From contig NZ_CP006850.1 of assembly GCF_000523235.1 (NCBI RefSeq), positions 2,046,001 to 2,110,000 on the forward strand: 64,000 bases of DNA. Direction: 5' to 3'. This DNA comes from Nocardia nova SH22a. Its GTDB lineage: Bacteria > Actinomycetota > Actinomycetes > Mycobacteriales > Mycobacteriaceae. The notes below the pieces were generated by a model. That model saw nothing but the letters and a program-made list of their open reading frames with translations, was not told the origin of the DNA and searched no databases. The translations under genes were made by a program, and so were the position numbers. Shown in pieces: positions 1-8,274 of this stretch; the first letter of the stretch is position 1, and each line of letters opens with the position of its first letter.

Positions 1-84
1 GCCGACTTCCGAGCCCAGCTCGACTGACAACGCCCGATCGATGCGTCGAATACGTTCTCCGACAGCGGTTTCTGGAGTAGCTTC

Positions 85-315
85 TTATGTGGCGGTGGAG
101 AAGGAGAATCCGTTCATCGTGCTGATCAGACGATCGACCTTCCCGGCGGCCGAATTGTCGTCCGCGCGACCGGCGCACGGGTTTCGTCGAAGCTCCGTCA
201 TGATGTCCGCCGACCGCAACGGTTGGATCAGATCGGCTTCCGCCAAGCGCAACAATGTGTCTCGCAGATGGGCAGGGAACAGGACGCAGGTATCGAGAAA
301 TACCCGCCGCATCAC
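85..315 (-). CDS. PIN-domain toxin, truncated after ~76 residues
   Basis: The start overlaps the stop of the upstream HTH gene by ATGA, the usual toxin-antitoxin coupling. The N-terminus RVFLDTCVLFPAHLRDTLLR carries the first PIN-fold acidic residue (Asp in LDTC) and the helix that follows it. Full PIN toxins run to roughly 130-190 residues and need further acidic residues in the second half; this one stops at a TAA after MNGFSFSTAT. Reading beyond the stop in any frame down to position 1 gave no recognisable PIN continuation. It is therefore probably an inactivated RNase toxin left beside a live antitoxin. An untruncated but very short variant is less likely. Confidence 0.6.
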   Translation of the reverse strand: MMRRVFLDTCVLFPAHLRDTLLRLAEADLIQPLRSADIMTELRRNPCAGRADDNSAAGKVDRLISTMNGFSFSTAT

Positions 316-785
316 TCATGCCGTCTCAGCGGCTCGGAAGGAATGTCGTCGTACAGGTCCAGATCTTCCGAGATCCGGGTCAGCTCGGACAAACCCGCGG
401 AACGCTCGGCGCGACGGTACTCACGAAACGCCAGCACATCGGTCAGTCGCACACGACGGTGACGGCCCGGCCGGGTGAACGGGATCTCGCCCGCGTCAAG
501 TAGTTTCACGAATGTGGGCCTGCTCATTCCGAGCAGTTCGGCGGCTTCCTGTGTGGTCAGCGTCGTATGCAACGGCGCCACAGTGACCGCCTTGCCCTCC
601 GACAGCGCGAGCGCCACCAGACGCAACGCCTCGAGTATCTCGGGCGGCAACGTGACCGCCTCACCCTCGGCCGATCGCAAGACGGCCCCATCCAAGGAAA
701 TCGGGGCGGCCAGGAAACGGTGCACTTCGGCCAGCTGATCCGGATGCTCGGGCAGCAGTGTGCGCTCGCTCAACGTCTCGGTCAT
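312..785 (-). CDS. Excisionase-type HTH antitoxin paired with PIN toxin
   Basis: 158 residues. The segment at about residues 85-135 (TTQEAAELLGMSRPTFVKLL followed by a GEIPFTRPGRHRRVRLTDVLAF-like wing) is a MerR/excisionase-type winged HTH of the HTH_17 class, found in actinobacterial antitoxins that precede PIN toxins. I chose the ATG at 785 because GGGAGGT lies just upstream; the frame stays open to 1004 but that extension looks non-coding. It most likely binds its own promoter and neutralises the downstream PIN protein, whose start it overlaps by 4 bp. The family assignment comes from the motif and the pairing. Autoregulation is inferred. Confidence 0.8.
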   Translation of the reverse strand: MTETLSERTLLPEHPDQLAEVHRFLAAPISLDGAVLRSAEGEAVTLPPEILEALRLVALALSEGKAVTVAPLHTTLTTQEAAELLGMSRPTFVKLLDAGEIPFTRPGRHRRVRLTDVLAFREYRRAERSAGLSELTRISEDLDLYDDIPSEPLRRHE

Positions 786-1217
786 CGCACCTCCCATCCT
801 CGCCTCCATCTTGCCCGATTTTCGAATAATTCGAAAGCTCATTCGGTGGCGCTCGCTCGAAGCGCTGGTGGACACCAGATCTCTGTCCTCCGGCGTCGGC
901 CTGGAACGAGTGGGTGGCCCGAAGCGCAGACCGTTGATGAGAAAGGTGACTTGGCGCACCAGGCTTCCGGCGCGGTTATGGCGGTCGCGTGGGCCGACAA
1001 GCACTGGGACATGTACTCCGAACCTGACCGGATCGAACAGCTCTACCCGACACGAATCAGCTGATCAGGCCGCCATTCGGTCGGCTTCGCTCGGGTGTGC
1101 GAGACAAATCTGTGTTCAATATGCGAGCCCGGAGCGTTCAATATGCGAGATGAGTATGTGCGGTTTGCGGAACCGGGTCGGAAGACGGTGGCAGCGGAAA
1201 GTTCCGCGATCACTCGA
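786..1217. other. Intergenic region, no convincing gene
   Basis: 432 bp between the 5' end of the HTH antitoxin gene and the 3' end of the MFS gene. Open frames here are shadows with no recognisable protein. The only structure seen is the 14-bp direct repeat listed separately. The antitoxin promoter should lie in the first ~100 bp, but I could not pick a clear -10/-35. Confidence 0.5.
1114..1149. repeat. Two direct copies of GTTCAATATGCGAG, 22-bp period
   Basis: GTTCAATATGCGAG occurs exactly at 1114-1127 and 1136-1149, a period of 22 bp or about two helical turns. A partial third copy (GTGCGAG) lies at 1097-1103. The spacing would suit a regulator binding one face of the helix, but no adjacent start fits closely, and decay of an older element is equally possible. 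Confidence 0.6.
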
Positions 1218-2735
1218 TCAGATCCCCGGAGCTACCGGTGTCTCCTCCCGATCCCGCGCGGCATGCCGGGGCAGGAACATGGCCGGGATGATGATCACCG
1301 CGGTAAGCCCGAACGCCACCCAGAACGCGAAGCCGAAGGAGTCTGCGAGCAGTGGTCCGACTACCGGCATCAGTTGGGGTGGTATCGAGCTGATCTGGCC
1401 GGAACCTCCACTGCCGGAGGGCATTCCGTGCTCGGTGAACAGTCCGGAGAGGTGTTGTGTCAGCGCGGTCACCAATAGGGCGCTGCCGAGTGATGCGCCG
1501 ACCTGCTGGATGGCCGAGAGGGTGGGTGCCGCGCGTGTGACGGCGTCGCGGCCCAGTTCTGTGTAGGCGGCGGAGATGGTCGGCATCATCACCGCGCCGA
1601 GGCCCATGCCGCGGACGAACAGGGCGATGCAGAGCCAGACGTATGAGGTGTCGGTGCCTACGTGTGTGAAGGGGAGGGTGCCGATCAGGCCGAGTACTAC
1701 GCCGACCGGGACCACGTAACCGGCGCCGATGCGGTCGGTGAGGCGGCCGCCGATCACCATCGCCACGACCGCGCCCAAGCCCTGGGGTGCGAGCAGGAGA
1801 CCGGCGTCGAGCGGGCCCTGTCCGCGCACGGTCTGGTAGTACAGCGGGAGCAGGAGCATGCCGCCGAACAAACCGATGGCGACGAGGAAGACCGCGATGG
1901 TGCCGCTGGCGAAGAGGCGGTTGGTGAGCAGGCGGACGTCGACGATCGAGTCGGCTCCCTTGTGCAGGCTGTGCCAGGTGTAGAGGGCCAGGCCCGCGAT
2001 ACCGCCGATGAGCCAGCCGAGCACGCCCCACTCGGTAAATCCGCCGTGTGAGCTGGCCTGGGACAGGCCGTAGAGCAGGCAGACGAGGCTGCCGGAGAGC
2101 AGGATGAGTCCGCGCAGGTCGAGACGGCCGTGTTCGGGCAGGGTGTCACCGTGCGGGAGCTTCCAGATCGCGAGCGCGAGGGCGAGGGCGCCGACGGGGA
2201 CGTTGACGAGGAAGATCCAGTGCCAGCTCGTGTACTGGACCAGCAGACCGCCGATCACCGGGCCGAATACCGGTCCCAGCAGCATGGGGACGCCGAGGAT
2301 GGCCATGGCCCTGCCGAGGCGTTCGGGGCTCGCGGCTCGGGTGATGATCGCCTGCCCGGCGGGTAGCAGCATGCCGCCGCCGAGGCCCTGCAGGATACGG
2401 AAGCCGATCAGGCTTTCGATGGACCAGGCGGCCGCGCACAGCGCCGAGCCCGCCACGAACAGACTCACCGCGGTGAGCCAGACCGGTTTCGGCCCGAACC
2501 GGTCCATCGCCCATCCGGTGACCGGGATGACCAGCGCCACCGCCAGCAGATAGCCGGTCACCACCCACTGCGTCGTGGACAGGGTCGCGCCGAGTTCGGT
2601 GCTCAGCGAATCCAGGGCGACGTTCACGATGGTGGTGTCGAGAACCACCATGATCATGCCGGACACGATGACGAGCCCGGTGACGATGACGCTGCGGTCG
2701 AGTTTGCCCGACTGCTGCGCGGTGGAGGTTTCCAT
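1218..2735 (-). CDS. MFS drug exporter, DHA2 (EmrB/QacA) family, 14 TM
   Basis: 505 residues, the normal length for 14-TM DHA2 proton-drug antiporters. Family signs are the early acidic membrane residue in VVLDTTIVNVAL (about residues 30-42), the motif A loop GWAMDRFGPKPVW after TM2, and the antiporter motif C region GVPMLLGPVFGPVIGG in TM5. Start ATG at 2735 is preceded by GGGAG at good spacing. It should export hydrophobic or cationic compounds across the cytoplasmic membrane; the substrate cannot be read from sequence. No dedicated regulator sits next to it: the gene upstream belongs to a toxin-antitoxin pair. Confidence 0.9.
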   Translation of the reverse strand: METSTAQQSGKLDRSVIVTGLVIVSGMIMVVLDTTIVNVALDSLSTELGATLSTTQWVVTGYLLAVALVIPVTGWAMDRFGPKPVWLTAVSLFVAGSALCAAAWSIESLIGFRILQGLGGGMLLPAGQAIITRAASPERLGRAMAILGVPMLLGPVFGPVIGGLLVQYTSWHWIFLVNVPVGALALALAIWKLPHGDTLPEHGRLDLRGLILLSGSLVCLLYGLSQASSHGGFTEWGVLGWLIGGIAGLALYTWHSLHKGADSIVDVRLLTNRLFASGTIAVFLVAIGLFGGMLLLPLYYQTVRGQGPLDAGLLLAPQGLGAVVAMVIGGRLTDRIGAGYVVPVGVVLGLIGTLPFTHVGTDTSYVWLCIALFVRGMGLGAVMMPTISAAYTELGRDAVTRAAPTLSAIQQVGASLGSALLVTALTQHLSGLFTEHGMPSGSGGSGQISSIPPQLMPVVGPLLADSFGFAFWVAFGLTAVIIIPAMFLPRHAARDREETPVAPGI

Positions 2736-2946
2736 ATCAGCTCCCTCGTCGAAGGTGCCAGGACTCGATCAGGCGGCAATACCCTCGAACTACCCGTCGT
2801 GAGGTCGATCATCGCGGTGCTGCCACTACACACTTCCCCCTCGGCGCGGGCGCGGCAAGGTTCGCGCCGGGCGTGGATGCTGCCCGCCTTCACTGCTTCC
2901 CTGCGGGACAGGGCGAAGCTCGCGCGTATCCGCCCGCTCCGGCAGT

Positions 2947-3366
2947 TCAGATGGCGACCACTGTCAGCAGTGCCTCGATCCCCTTGAAGTCGTCGGGGTT
3001 GCGGGTGAACAGGGGGAGATCGTTCGCCGAAGCGATGGCCGCGATCATCAAGTCCATCCGGCGTGGCTTCGGGTTGCGGTTCGCTGCCACAACCAGTTTC
3101 GACATGGATGTGAAGCGCCGGGCGGCGGTGGAGGAGAACGGAAGTGCGTCGAAAGCGTGCTCGAATTCCAGCAGGCGTTCGGTGCGAATTGCCAACTCTG
3201 CCGGGCTCGCCGCCATGGCTGTACCCAAGCCCAGTTCGGCAAGTGTGACTGTGCTGATCCGAAGCTCGATGGGCAGTGTGGCCTCGTCGATCAGCGGCAG
3301 GTCGATGCACACACAGGTATCCAGTAGTCCCGCTGGATACCGGAAGCTGTTGTGCGGCTCAGTCAT
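2947..3366 (-). CDS. VapC-type PIN-domain ribonuclease toxin
   Basis: 139 residues from the ATG at 3366, which overlaps the antitoxin stop by 8 bp; an open frame continues upstream to 3393 but would overlap the antitoxin further. The PIN acidic set is visible: Asp in GLLDTC (about residue 16), Glu in TLAELGLG (about 45), Asp in RRMDLMIAA near residue 105, and a terminal NPDDF. Such proteins are Mg2+-dependent endoribonucleases held inactive by the cognate antitoxin. Length and motif spacing look intact, unlike the PIN protein at 85-315. The RNA target cannot be predicted. Confidence 0.88.
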   Translation of the reverse strand: MTEPHNSFRYPAGLLDTCVCIDLPLIDEATLPIELRISTVTLAELGLGTAMAASPAELAIRTERLLEFEHAFDALPFSSTAARRFTSMSKLVVAANRNPKPRRMDLMIAAIASANDLPLFTRNPDDFKGIEALLTVVAI

Positions 3367-3613
3367 CGAGTCGGTCTTCGCCGAACTCGGCATCGATTCG
3401 GGCTCGTTCCGCTGCGCTGTCGGCGTAAGCGGCGAATCGAGCGAATCGCTGCTTGGCTGCGGCTGCTGTCACGGTCCGCTTCGCGGTGACGGGCCGGAGT
3501 TCTCCCACGGGTCGGCCGTTGCGGGTGATGATGAAATCGTCTCCGGCTTCCAACGCGTCCATGACCCCGGCACTACCGTTGCGTAGTTCGGCTTGGGTGA
3601 TGGTCCTGGTCAT
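3359..3613 (-). CDS. Phd/YefM-type antitoxin
   Basis: 84 residues. The N-terminal half (TQAELRNGSAGVMDALEAG, then FIITRNGRPVGELRPV) is the Phd/YefM DNA-binding and dimerisation fold used by many VapB antitoxins. The charged C-terminal tail (about residues 45-84) is the expected toxin-binding arm. It precedes and overlaps the PIN toxin. A 7-3-7 inverted repeat lies 10-26 bp upstream of the start codon and is the likely autoregulatory operator. Confidence 0.85.
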   Translation of the reverse strand: MTRTITQAELRNGSAGVMDALEAGDDFIITRNGRPVGELRPVTAKRTVTAAAAKQRFARFAAYADSAAERARIDAEFGEDRLDD

Positions 3614-3622
3614 GAACTCAAT

Positions 3623-3639
3623 ATAGCATCGTATGCTAT
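3623..3639. promoter_or_regulatory. Inverted-repeat operator of the VapBC-type pair
   Basis: ATAGCATCGTATGCTAT is a perfect 7-bp inverted repeat with a 3-bp spacer, directly upstream of the antitoxin start at 3613. Its left part overlaps the last codons and TAG stop of the FUSC gene (stop 3636-3638). The site probably binds the antitoxin or the toxin-antitoxin complex. Confidence 0.65.
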
Positions 3640-6600
3640 GTGTTGCTATTGCGACTCGTGTCCATTGGTGTGGTGTGGCCGAGCGTGATGGTGTGGACCT
3701 TGTCGGCCGAGCCGATCGTGATGTGGCCGGTCGTCGGGGGATAGCCGGTGGTGACGACGGTGTAGTCGCCGTTGTGGAGGCCGGGGATCGTGTAGCGGCC
3801 GGTGCTGTCGGTGCGGGCGTGCGCGATCGGGGCGCCGGTGTGGTCCAGCACGCTCACCTGTGCGTTCGGTACCACGCCCACGTCCGCGCGGACCCGGCCG
3901 GTGAGGGTCGTCGTCGGCGTCATCTCGATGTCGTGGCGCAGGCGGCCGCTGTCGGGCACGGTGAGAGTGGTTGCGGCCGGGCACATTCGGTGCGCGTTGG
4001 CGACCAGGGTATAGCGGCCGGGCAGGACGCCGGGGCAGGCATAGGTTCCCGTGGTGGTGGTGATCGCGGCGCCCACCACCTCACCGGCGAGGTCGGTCAG
4101 CGTCACCGTGGCCTCGGCGACCGGGGCTCCGTTTCCGGCTCGGCGGACCGTTCCGGACAGCTCGCCCGTTGTCGGCAGTGTGATGTCGTGGTGTTGCGAG
4201 CCCGATCCGGAACTCAGGGTGAGGGCCGCCGGTCCGTATCCGTTCGCCGAAACGATCAGCACCTGAGCGCTCGTCGCGGGCGCGGTGATGCGATAGCTTC
4301 CGTCGCCGCCGCCGGTGGTCCGTGAAACCTGATGTCCTCGTTGATCGATCAGGGTCAGGACCGCTCCCGGGACCGGGCCTCCGGTCTCCCCGCGGACACG
4401 GCCGCTGATCCATCGGCTACCGCCGGAGACCGGTGAATCTCCGATCGGCGAACTCGGCAACGGGGTGGCCGCACCACGCCCGCCGACCGGGGCCGGTTGC
4501 CGCACGGTCACCAATTGTGCGCGCAGAGCGAACAATTCACTACCGACCGCCCGCGCACCGCTGGCGTAGTCGTTGCCCCGCACCGGGATGCCGAGCCGGG
4601 CGGCGAGGCCGGCCAGCAGATCGTCCAGATATCCGAGGTAGTGCAGGGCGTGCCGCAAGTGCACGTTCTCCGGCGTGACCGACACAACCCGCTGTAGTCG
4701 CCGGATATCGTCGGCGGAACGGATCCACACACCGCATGCGGGCGTCTCGCCGTCGATGATCTCGGCCATCTCGTCGATCGAATCGGCAAGGCAGGCAGTA
4801 ATTGTCAGCAATCGCTCGCGCTGATCGGTGGTCAGCACCGCCGCTCCGCTGCCGACCGACATCTCCCTGGCACAGACCACGGCCACGCGCAGGGTGGCGC
4901 GGATCTCCTCGGCGCGCTCGTGGTCCCCGCCGGGCAGGCGGAAGAGTGAACTGCTGAACCGGTCCAGTTCGTGCGCGGCCTGATCCACCGCACGGGCTTG
5001 TTCCCGGGTCCCGTCGGCCCCGGCGAATCCGCTCCACACCTCACCGGACTCTCGCACGAAGGTGGCCAGGGAGCGCACATGGGTCACCTGCGCGTGGCGC
5101 AGTAGCGTGCGAGTCGCGACGGGCAGCACCACCAGCGCCACCACGGTGGTGACCACCGCGCCGATGGCGTTCTCGCCCGCGCGCAGCACCACGATCGAAT
5201 CCTCGAATCCTCCGGTGAAGGCGTAGAGCTGGATGAGCGCGAACGCCAGTGCGCCCGCCCACACCGAGTAGTAGGCGCTGATCGCATACGCGCCCACCGT
5301 CATTGCGACACAGAGCAATACGACGGTCACGAACGGATGCTGCACCCCGACGAGGTGGGCGACGCCGACCCCGACGAAACCTCCGACGAGGGTGCCGACG
5401 ACGCGTTTGACGGTCTTGCGCACGCGATCGTGCGGTGAGTGCGTGCCGCCCATCACGATCAGCACGCCGATCAGCGCCCAGTAGTACCGGTACCCGTTGA
5501 GCGCATCGCCCAGCGGGACGACGATGAACAAGGCGATCAGCGTCTGCACGGCGACCCGGAGTTCGGGTTTGGGATTGGTCCAGACGTTCCACGGTGGCCG
5601 CATTCCGCCGGAGGCGAGGACACGTCCGGCCAGCAGACCCGCGCCCGGCAGTTTGCCCTTGTCCAATTCCACAGGGGTGGTGAACGGTTCGTGGTCCGCA
5701 TCGTCGGGCAGGTCACCGGCGCCGGTGAGCCAGGCCGCGTCGGCCCGGCGCAGATCGCCGAGTACCGCGACGAACCGGTACAGCCTCGAGATGAGGTGTT
5801 CGTATTCGGGAGTCCGGGAGTCGTCCTCGTGGTGCGCGAGCCAATCCAGCAGAGCGGGCGCCGCGTCGCGGTCGAGATCGGCCAGGGCGGCGAGCAGTCG
5901 CGCCCGCACCTCGTCCGGCAACGGGCCCTCGCAGAGCTGGATCGTGGTCCGGCCCAGAGCATGTGCCGCGCGTTCGGTGTCGAAGACCAGCCGGTGGATG
6001 CGAACCGCCGTCGGCCCGGGGAGCCCGGAACTGGTCAGATACCCGTCCACCAGCATCGCCGCATCGTTGAGGTGGTTCATTTCGGTGCGCAGTGCGCGGA
6101 TCGCGCGAGTGCTTCCGTCCGATGTCTCGAGCAGCCGGGTGGACCGCCGGACGACATAGCGGGTGCGGGCGAGGAACCCCCGTTCGACGTGAACGAAACC
6201 CGTTTCGGCGCGCATCCGGCACACCAGCACCTGAACGACCGCCGCGGCGACGGCGGCGACCGCGACGATCGGGGCGATGTACTTCATCTGTTCCAGCGGG
6301 ATGGGAACCAGTAGGCCGCTGAGGAATCCGGCGAAGAACATCACGCCCGCGTCATGCCCGAACTCACCCAGGAACGCGGGGGCCGCGACCTGTACGACGA
6401 CCGCGGCGGCCGCCAGGAGCAGTGCGGCGATCCGATAGGGCTCGACCTCGATCGCGCAGAACAGGGCGAGCAGGAACGCGGGTACGCCCCAGACGCAACG
6501 GACCGCCAGTCGGCCCGCCTTGGGCCCGGCGACCGTCAATCCGACCAGCAGTCCGACCATGCCGCCGTAGGTGAGACCGAAAATGATCGGATGCCCCAGC

Positions 6601-6857
6601 GCGCGAGCCATTCCGTAGCCCACCGCCAGGGTCGTCGCGAAGACCGTCAGCATCCGCCACCCCGAGCGCAGCCGGGCCAGCGCGGGATCGGTGGCCTGCA
6701 GATGATCACGCAGACGCACGGGCCACGACGGCCGTCCGGTCGGGCATCTGTCGCCACTGCCGAACACGCGCGACAACAAGCTGTTCTCCTGACTCCCCGA
6801 TGACCGGCGGATCCGATGAACCGGTCCGCCGTACACGCCGCCGTTGCCGTGCCTCAT
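3636..6857 (-). CDS. FUSC-family transporter fused to three CarboxypepD_reg-like domains
   Basis: 1073 residues. Two hydrophobic blocks (about residues 68-215 and 430-595, roughly six TM helices each) separated and followed by helical cytosolic stretches match the FUSC (fusaric acid resistance/aromatic efflux) architecture. After a Pro/Ser-rich linker near residue 800 come three carboxypeptidase-regulatory-like beta-sandwich repeats beginning near residues 819 (ISGRVRG), 900 (LSGTVRR) and 985 (LTGRVRA), each ending in a G-x-Y-x-i/v-type strand. The membrane part suggests export of aromatic or amphipathic compounds; the role of the appended domains is unknown. It is divergent from a TetR gene, and two palindromes lie between the starts, so repression by that TetR is likely. 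The 3' end overlaps the toxin-antitoxin operator. Confidence 0.85.
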   Translation of the reverse strand: MRHGNGGVYGGPVHRIRRSSGSQENSLLSRVFGSGDRCPTGRPSWPVRLRDHLQATDPALARLRSGWRMLTVFATTLAVGYGMARALGHPIIFGLTYGGMVGLLVGLTVAGPKAGRLAVRCVWGVPAFLLALFCAIEVEPYRIAALLLAAAAVVVQVAAPAFLGEFGHDAGVMFFAGFLSGLLVPIPLEQMKYIAPIVAVAAVAAAVVQVLVCRMRAETGFVHVERGFLARTRYVVRRSTRLLETSDGSTRAIRALRTEMNHLNDAAMLVDGYLTSSGLPGPTAVRIHRLVFDTERAAHALGRTTIQLCEGPLPDEVRARLLAALADLDRDAAPALLDWLAHHEDDSRTPEYEHLISRLYRFVAVLGDLRRADAAWLTGAGDLPDDADHEPFTTPVELDKGKLPGAGLLAGRVLASGGMRPPWNVWTNPKPELRVAVQTLIALFIVVPLGDALNGYRYYWALIGVLIVMGGTHSPHDRVRKTVKRVVGTLVGGFVGVGVAHLVGVQHPFVTVVLLCVAMTVGAYAISAYYSVWAGALAFALIQLYAFTGGFEDSIVVLRAGENAIGAVVTTVVALVVLPVATRTLLRHAQVTHVRSLATFVRESGEVWSGFAGADGTREQARAVDQAAHELDRFSSSLFRLPGGDHERAEEIRATLRVAVVCAREMSVGSGAAVLTTDQRERLLTITACLADSIDEMAEIIDGETPACGVWIRSADDIRRLQRVVSVTPENVHLRHALHYLGYLDDLLAGLAARLGIPVRGNDYASGARAVGSELFALRAQLVTVRQPAPVGGRGAATPLPSSPIGDSPVSGGSRWISGRVRGETGGPVPGAVLTLIDQRGHQVSRTTGGGDGSYRITAPATSAQVLIVSANGYGPAALTLSSGSGSQHHDITLPTTGELSGTVRRAGNGAPVAEATVTLTDLAGEVVGAAITTTTGTYACPGVLPGRYTLVANAHRMCPAATTLTVPDSGRLRHDIEMTPTTTLTGRVRADVGVVPNAQVSVLDHTGAPIAHARTDSTGRYTIPGLHNGDYTVVTTGYPPTTGHITIGSADKVHTITLGHTTPMDTSRNSNT

Positions 6858-6867
6858 GCAAAATTAC

Positions 6868-6917
6868 TTAGCTATGCTAATTTATTGGCTGCAGTCATGC
6901 AAGTATGCAGTACTGCA
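6868..6917. promoter_or_regulatory. Palindromes between FUSC and TetR genes
   Basis: TTAGCTATGCTAA (6868-6880) is a 5-3-5 inverted repeat and TGCAGTACTGCA (6906-6917) a perfect 12-bp palindrome. Both lie in the AT-rich gap between the divergent starts at 6857 and 6938 and are likely binding sites of the TetR protein. The second covers the ATG at 6905, which argues for the GTG at 6938 as the regulator's real start. Confidence 0.6.
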
Positions 6918-6937
6918 AAAATGTTAGGATCATCGCT

Positions 6938-7549
6938 GTGAGCAGCGTAAATGCGGGGACTGGCCTCCGGGAGCGCAAGAAGCAGCAGACTCGTGAGGCG
7001 CTGCATCGTGCCGCCATGCGCCTCTACGCGGAGCGGGGCTCGGACTCGGTCACCGTCAACGACATCTGCGCCGCCGCCGACGTCTCACCGCGCACCTTCT
7101 TCAACTACTTCGAATCCAAGGACGGCGCGGTCCTGGACTGGTACGAGGAACAGGCCGGTGGATCGCTGGCCGATCGGATCGCCGCCCGTCCGGCCGAAGA
7201 GGAACCGTTGCCGGCCATCTACGAGGCGATCAAGTCGGGGGTCCGGCGTCTGCAGGAGAGCGCGACATGGCGGGAGTACCAGCAACTGATGCGACAGAAC
7301 CCCCGCCTGCTGCCGGACTCGATCGCCGACAGCCGCCGCTCCCAGGCCCTCATGTGTGAAGGGGTGGCCCGGCGGACCGGCCACCCCGTCGACGACCTCT
7401 ATCCCCGCGCCCTCGCCGCGGCCGCACACGCGATCACGCGCGTGGCCCTGGCACAGTGGGATCCCGCCGATCCGGAGTCCGACCTGCCGGGCATCCTGGA
7501 CACGTCGTTCGGCATGCTCGCGTCAGGGTTTCCGTTGCCGCCCGGATAG
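6938..7549 (+). CDS. TetR/AcrR-family regulator
   Basis: 203 residues from GTG 6938; a longer version from ATG 6905 would cover the 12-bp palindrome and is less likely. The N-terminal HTH reads TVNDICAAADVSPRTFFNYF (about residues 38-57), typical of TetR recognition helices. The C-terminal ligand/dimer domain is helical and of normal length. The gene is divergent from the FUSC exporter, the classic arrangement for a local repressor relieved by the exported compound. The ligand is unknown. Confidence 0.9.
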   Translation: MSSVNAGTGLRERKKQQTREALHRAAMRLYAERGSDSVTVNDICAAADVSPRTFFNYFESKDGAVLDWYEEQAGGSLADRIAARPAEEEPLPAIYEAIKSGVRRLQESATWREYQQLMRQNPRLLPDSIADSRRSQALMCEGVARRTGHPVDDLYPRALAAAAHAITRVALAQWDPADPESDLPGILDTSFGMLASGFPLPPG

Positions 7550-7568
7550 CGAATACGGGTCCCGGATC

Positions 7569-7603
7569 TCGCGCCGCCACCATGGGACGACCCCACGGCG
7601 CGA
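7569..7603. terminator. Bidirectional hairpin between TetR and dhaL
   Basis: TCGCGCCG (7569-7576) pairs perfectly with CGGCGCGA (7596-7603). The 19-nt loop contains a small nested TGGG/CCCA stem. It sits between the converging 3' ends of the TetR and dhaL genes. There is no U-tract, as is common in actinobacteria. Confidence 0.5.
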
Positions 7604-7620
7604 TCGAAAACGCCTGCGCC

Positions 7621-8274
7621 TCAATCATCGCCCGATACCGCATCGAGCAGACGCACGCGCTCCCCGTTCGATTTCTCCGCTCCGGACACCGGCTCCGCGA
7701 GCACACACAGCAGCAGCGCCACGCCCACCGCCCCCGGGTCGGGGTGGCCGACGGCGCGTTCACCGAGGTAACTCGCGCGACCGCGACGGGCTCGCACGGC
7801 CGCGGTGGACAGCGCTCCGTCCACCGCGGCGCTCACCATCGCGGCGGCATCGCCGTCGCTCAGCGCCTGGACGGCCGGAGCGAGCGCGTCGACCATGGTG
7901 CGGTCGCCGACCTCCGCCTCGCCGACGCGCTGGATGGCGGCGAGACCGTCGCCGATACCGATCCTGAGGGCGTCGATATACGAATCCGACTGTGCCGCAC
8001 GGGCGCCGAGCGATTGGAACAGCAGTCCGAACAGCGGGCCGCTGGTGCCTCCGACCTCGTCGAGGAAGACCGCTCGCAACGTATCCCACGGTGCGGGGGC
8101 GTCCGGCGCGGCGAGGCGGTCGGCGACCTCGGCGAAACCCTCGCGCAGATTGACGCCGAAATCGCCGTCACCGGTGATCTCGTCCAGCGTCGTCAGCGCG
8201 GGCTCGGCCGCGAGGAACACCTCTCGCAGCCGGGCGACGGTGCTGTCGAGCGTCGTCATCGCCTCGCCGGTCAT
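7621..8274 (-). CDS. dhaL: Dihydroxyacetone kinase subunit DhaL
   Basis: 217 residues, the normal DhaL size. GDGDFG at about residues 35-40 matches the Mg-nucleotide-binding GDGDHG signature, with Phe in place of the usual His, and GGTSGPLFG (about 75-83) is the second conserved loop. DhaL carries the nucleotide that phosphorylates dihydroxyacetone bound to DhaK. The ATG overlaps the dhaK stop (ATGA), so the two are co-translated. No DhaM phosphotransfer subunit or glycerol gene lies nearby, so the phosphoryl donor (PEP via a remote DhaM, or ATP) stays open. Confidence 0.9.
   Translation of the reverse strand: MTGEAMTTLDSTVARLREVFLAAEPALTTLDEITGDGDFGVNLREGFAEVADRLAAPDAPAPWDTLRAVFLDEVGGTSGPLFGLLFQSLGARAAQSDSYIDALRIGIGDGLAAIQRVGEAEVGDRTMVDALAPAVQALSDGDAAAMVSAAVDGALSTAAVRARRGRASYLGERAVGHPDPGAVGVALLLCVLAEPVSGAEKSNGERVRLLDAVSGDD

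Noticed and set aside
1..84. Continuation of the PIN toxin by frameshift
   Set aside because: None of the three minus-strand frames showed a PIN continuation, so a simple frameshift cannot be supported.
2736..2946. Small ORF at 2799-2987 on the + strand
   Set aside because: Basic, low-complexity, no SD, overlaps the VapC-type gene end; not supported.
5439..6314. 291-codon frame antisense to the FUSC gene
   Set aside because: No recognisable protein and fully inside a well-supported gene.
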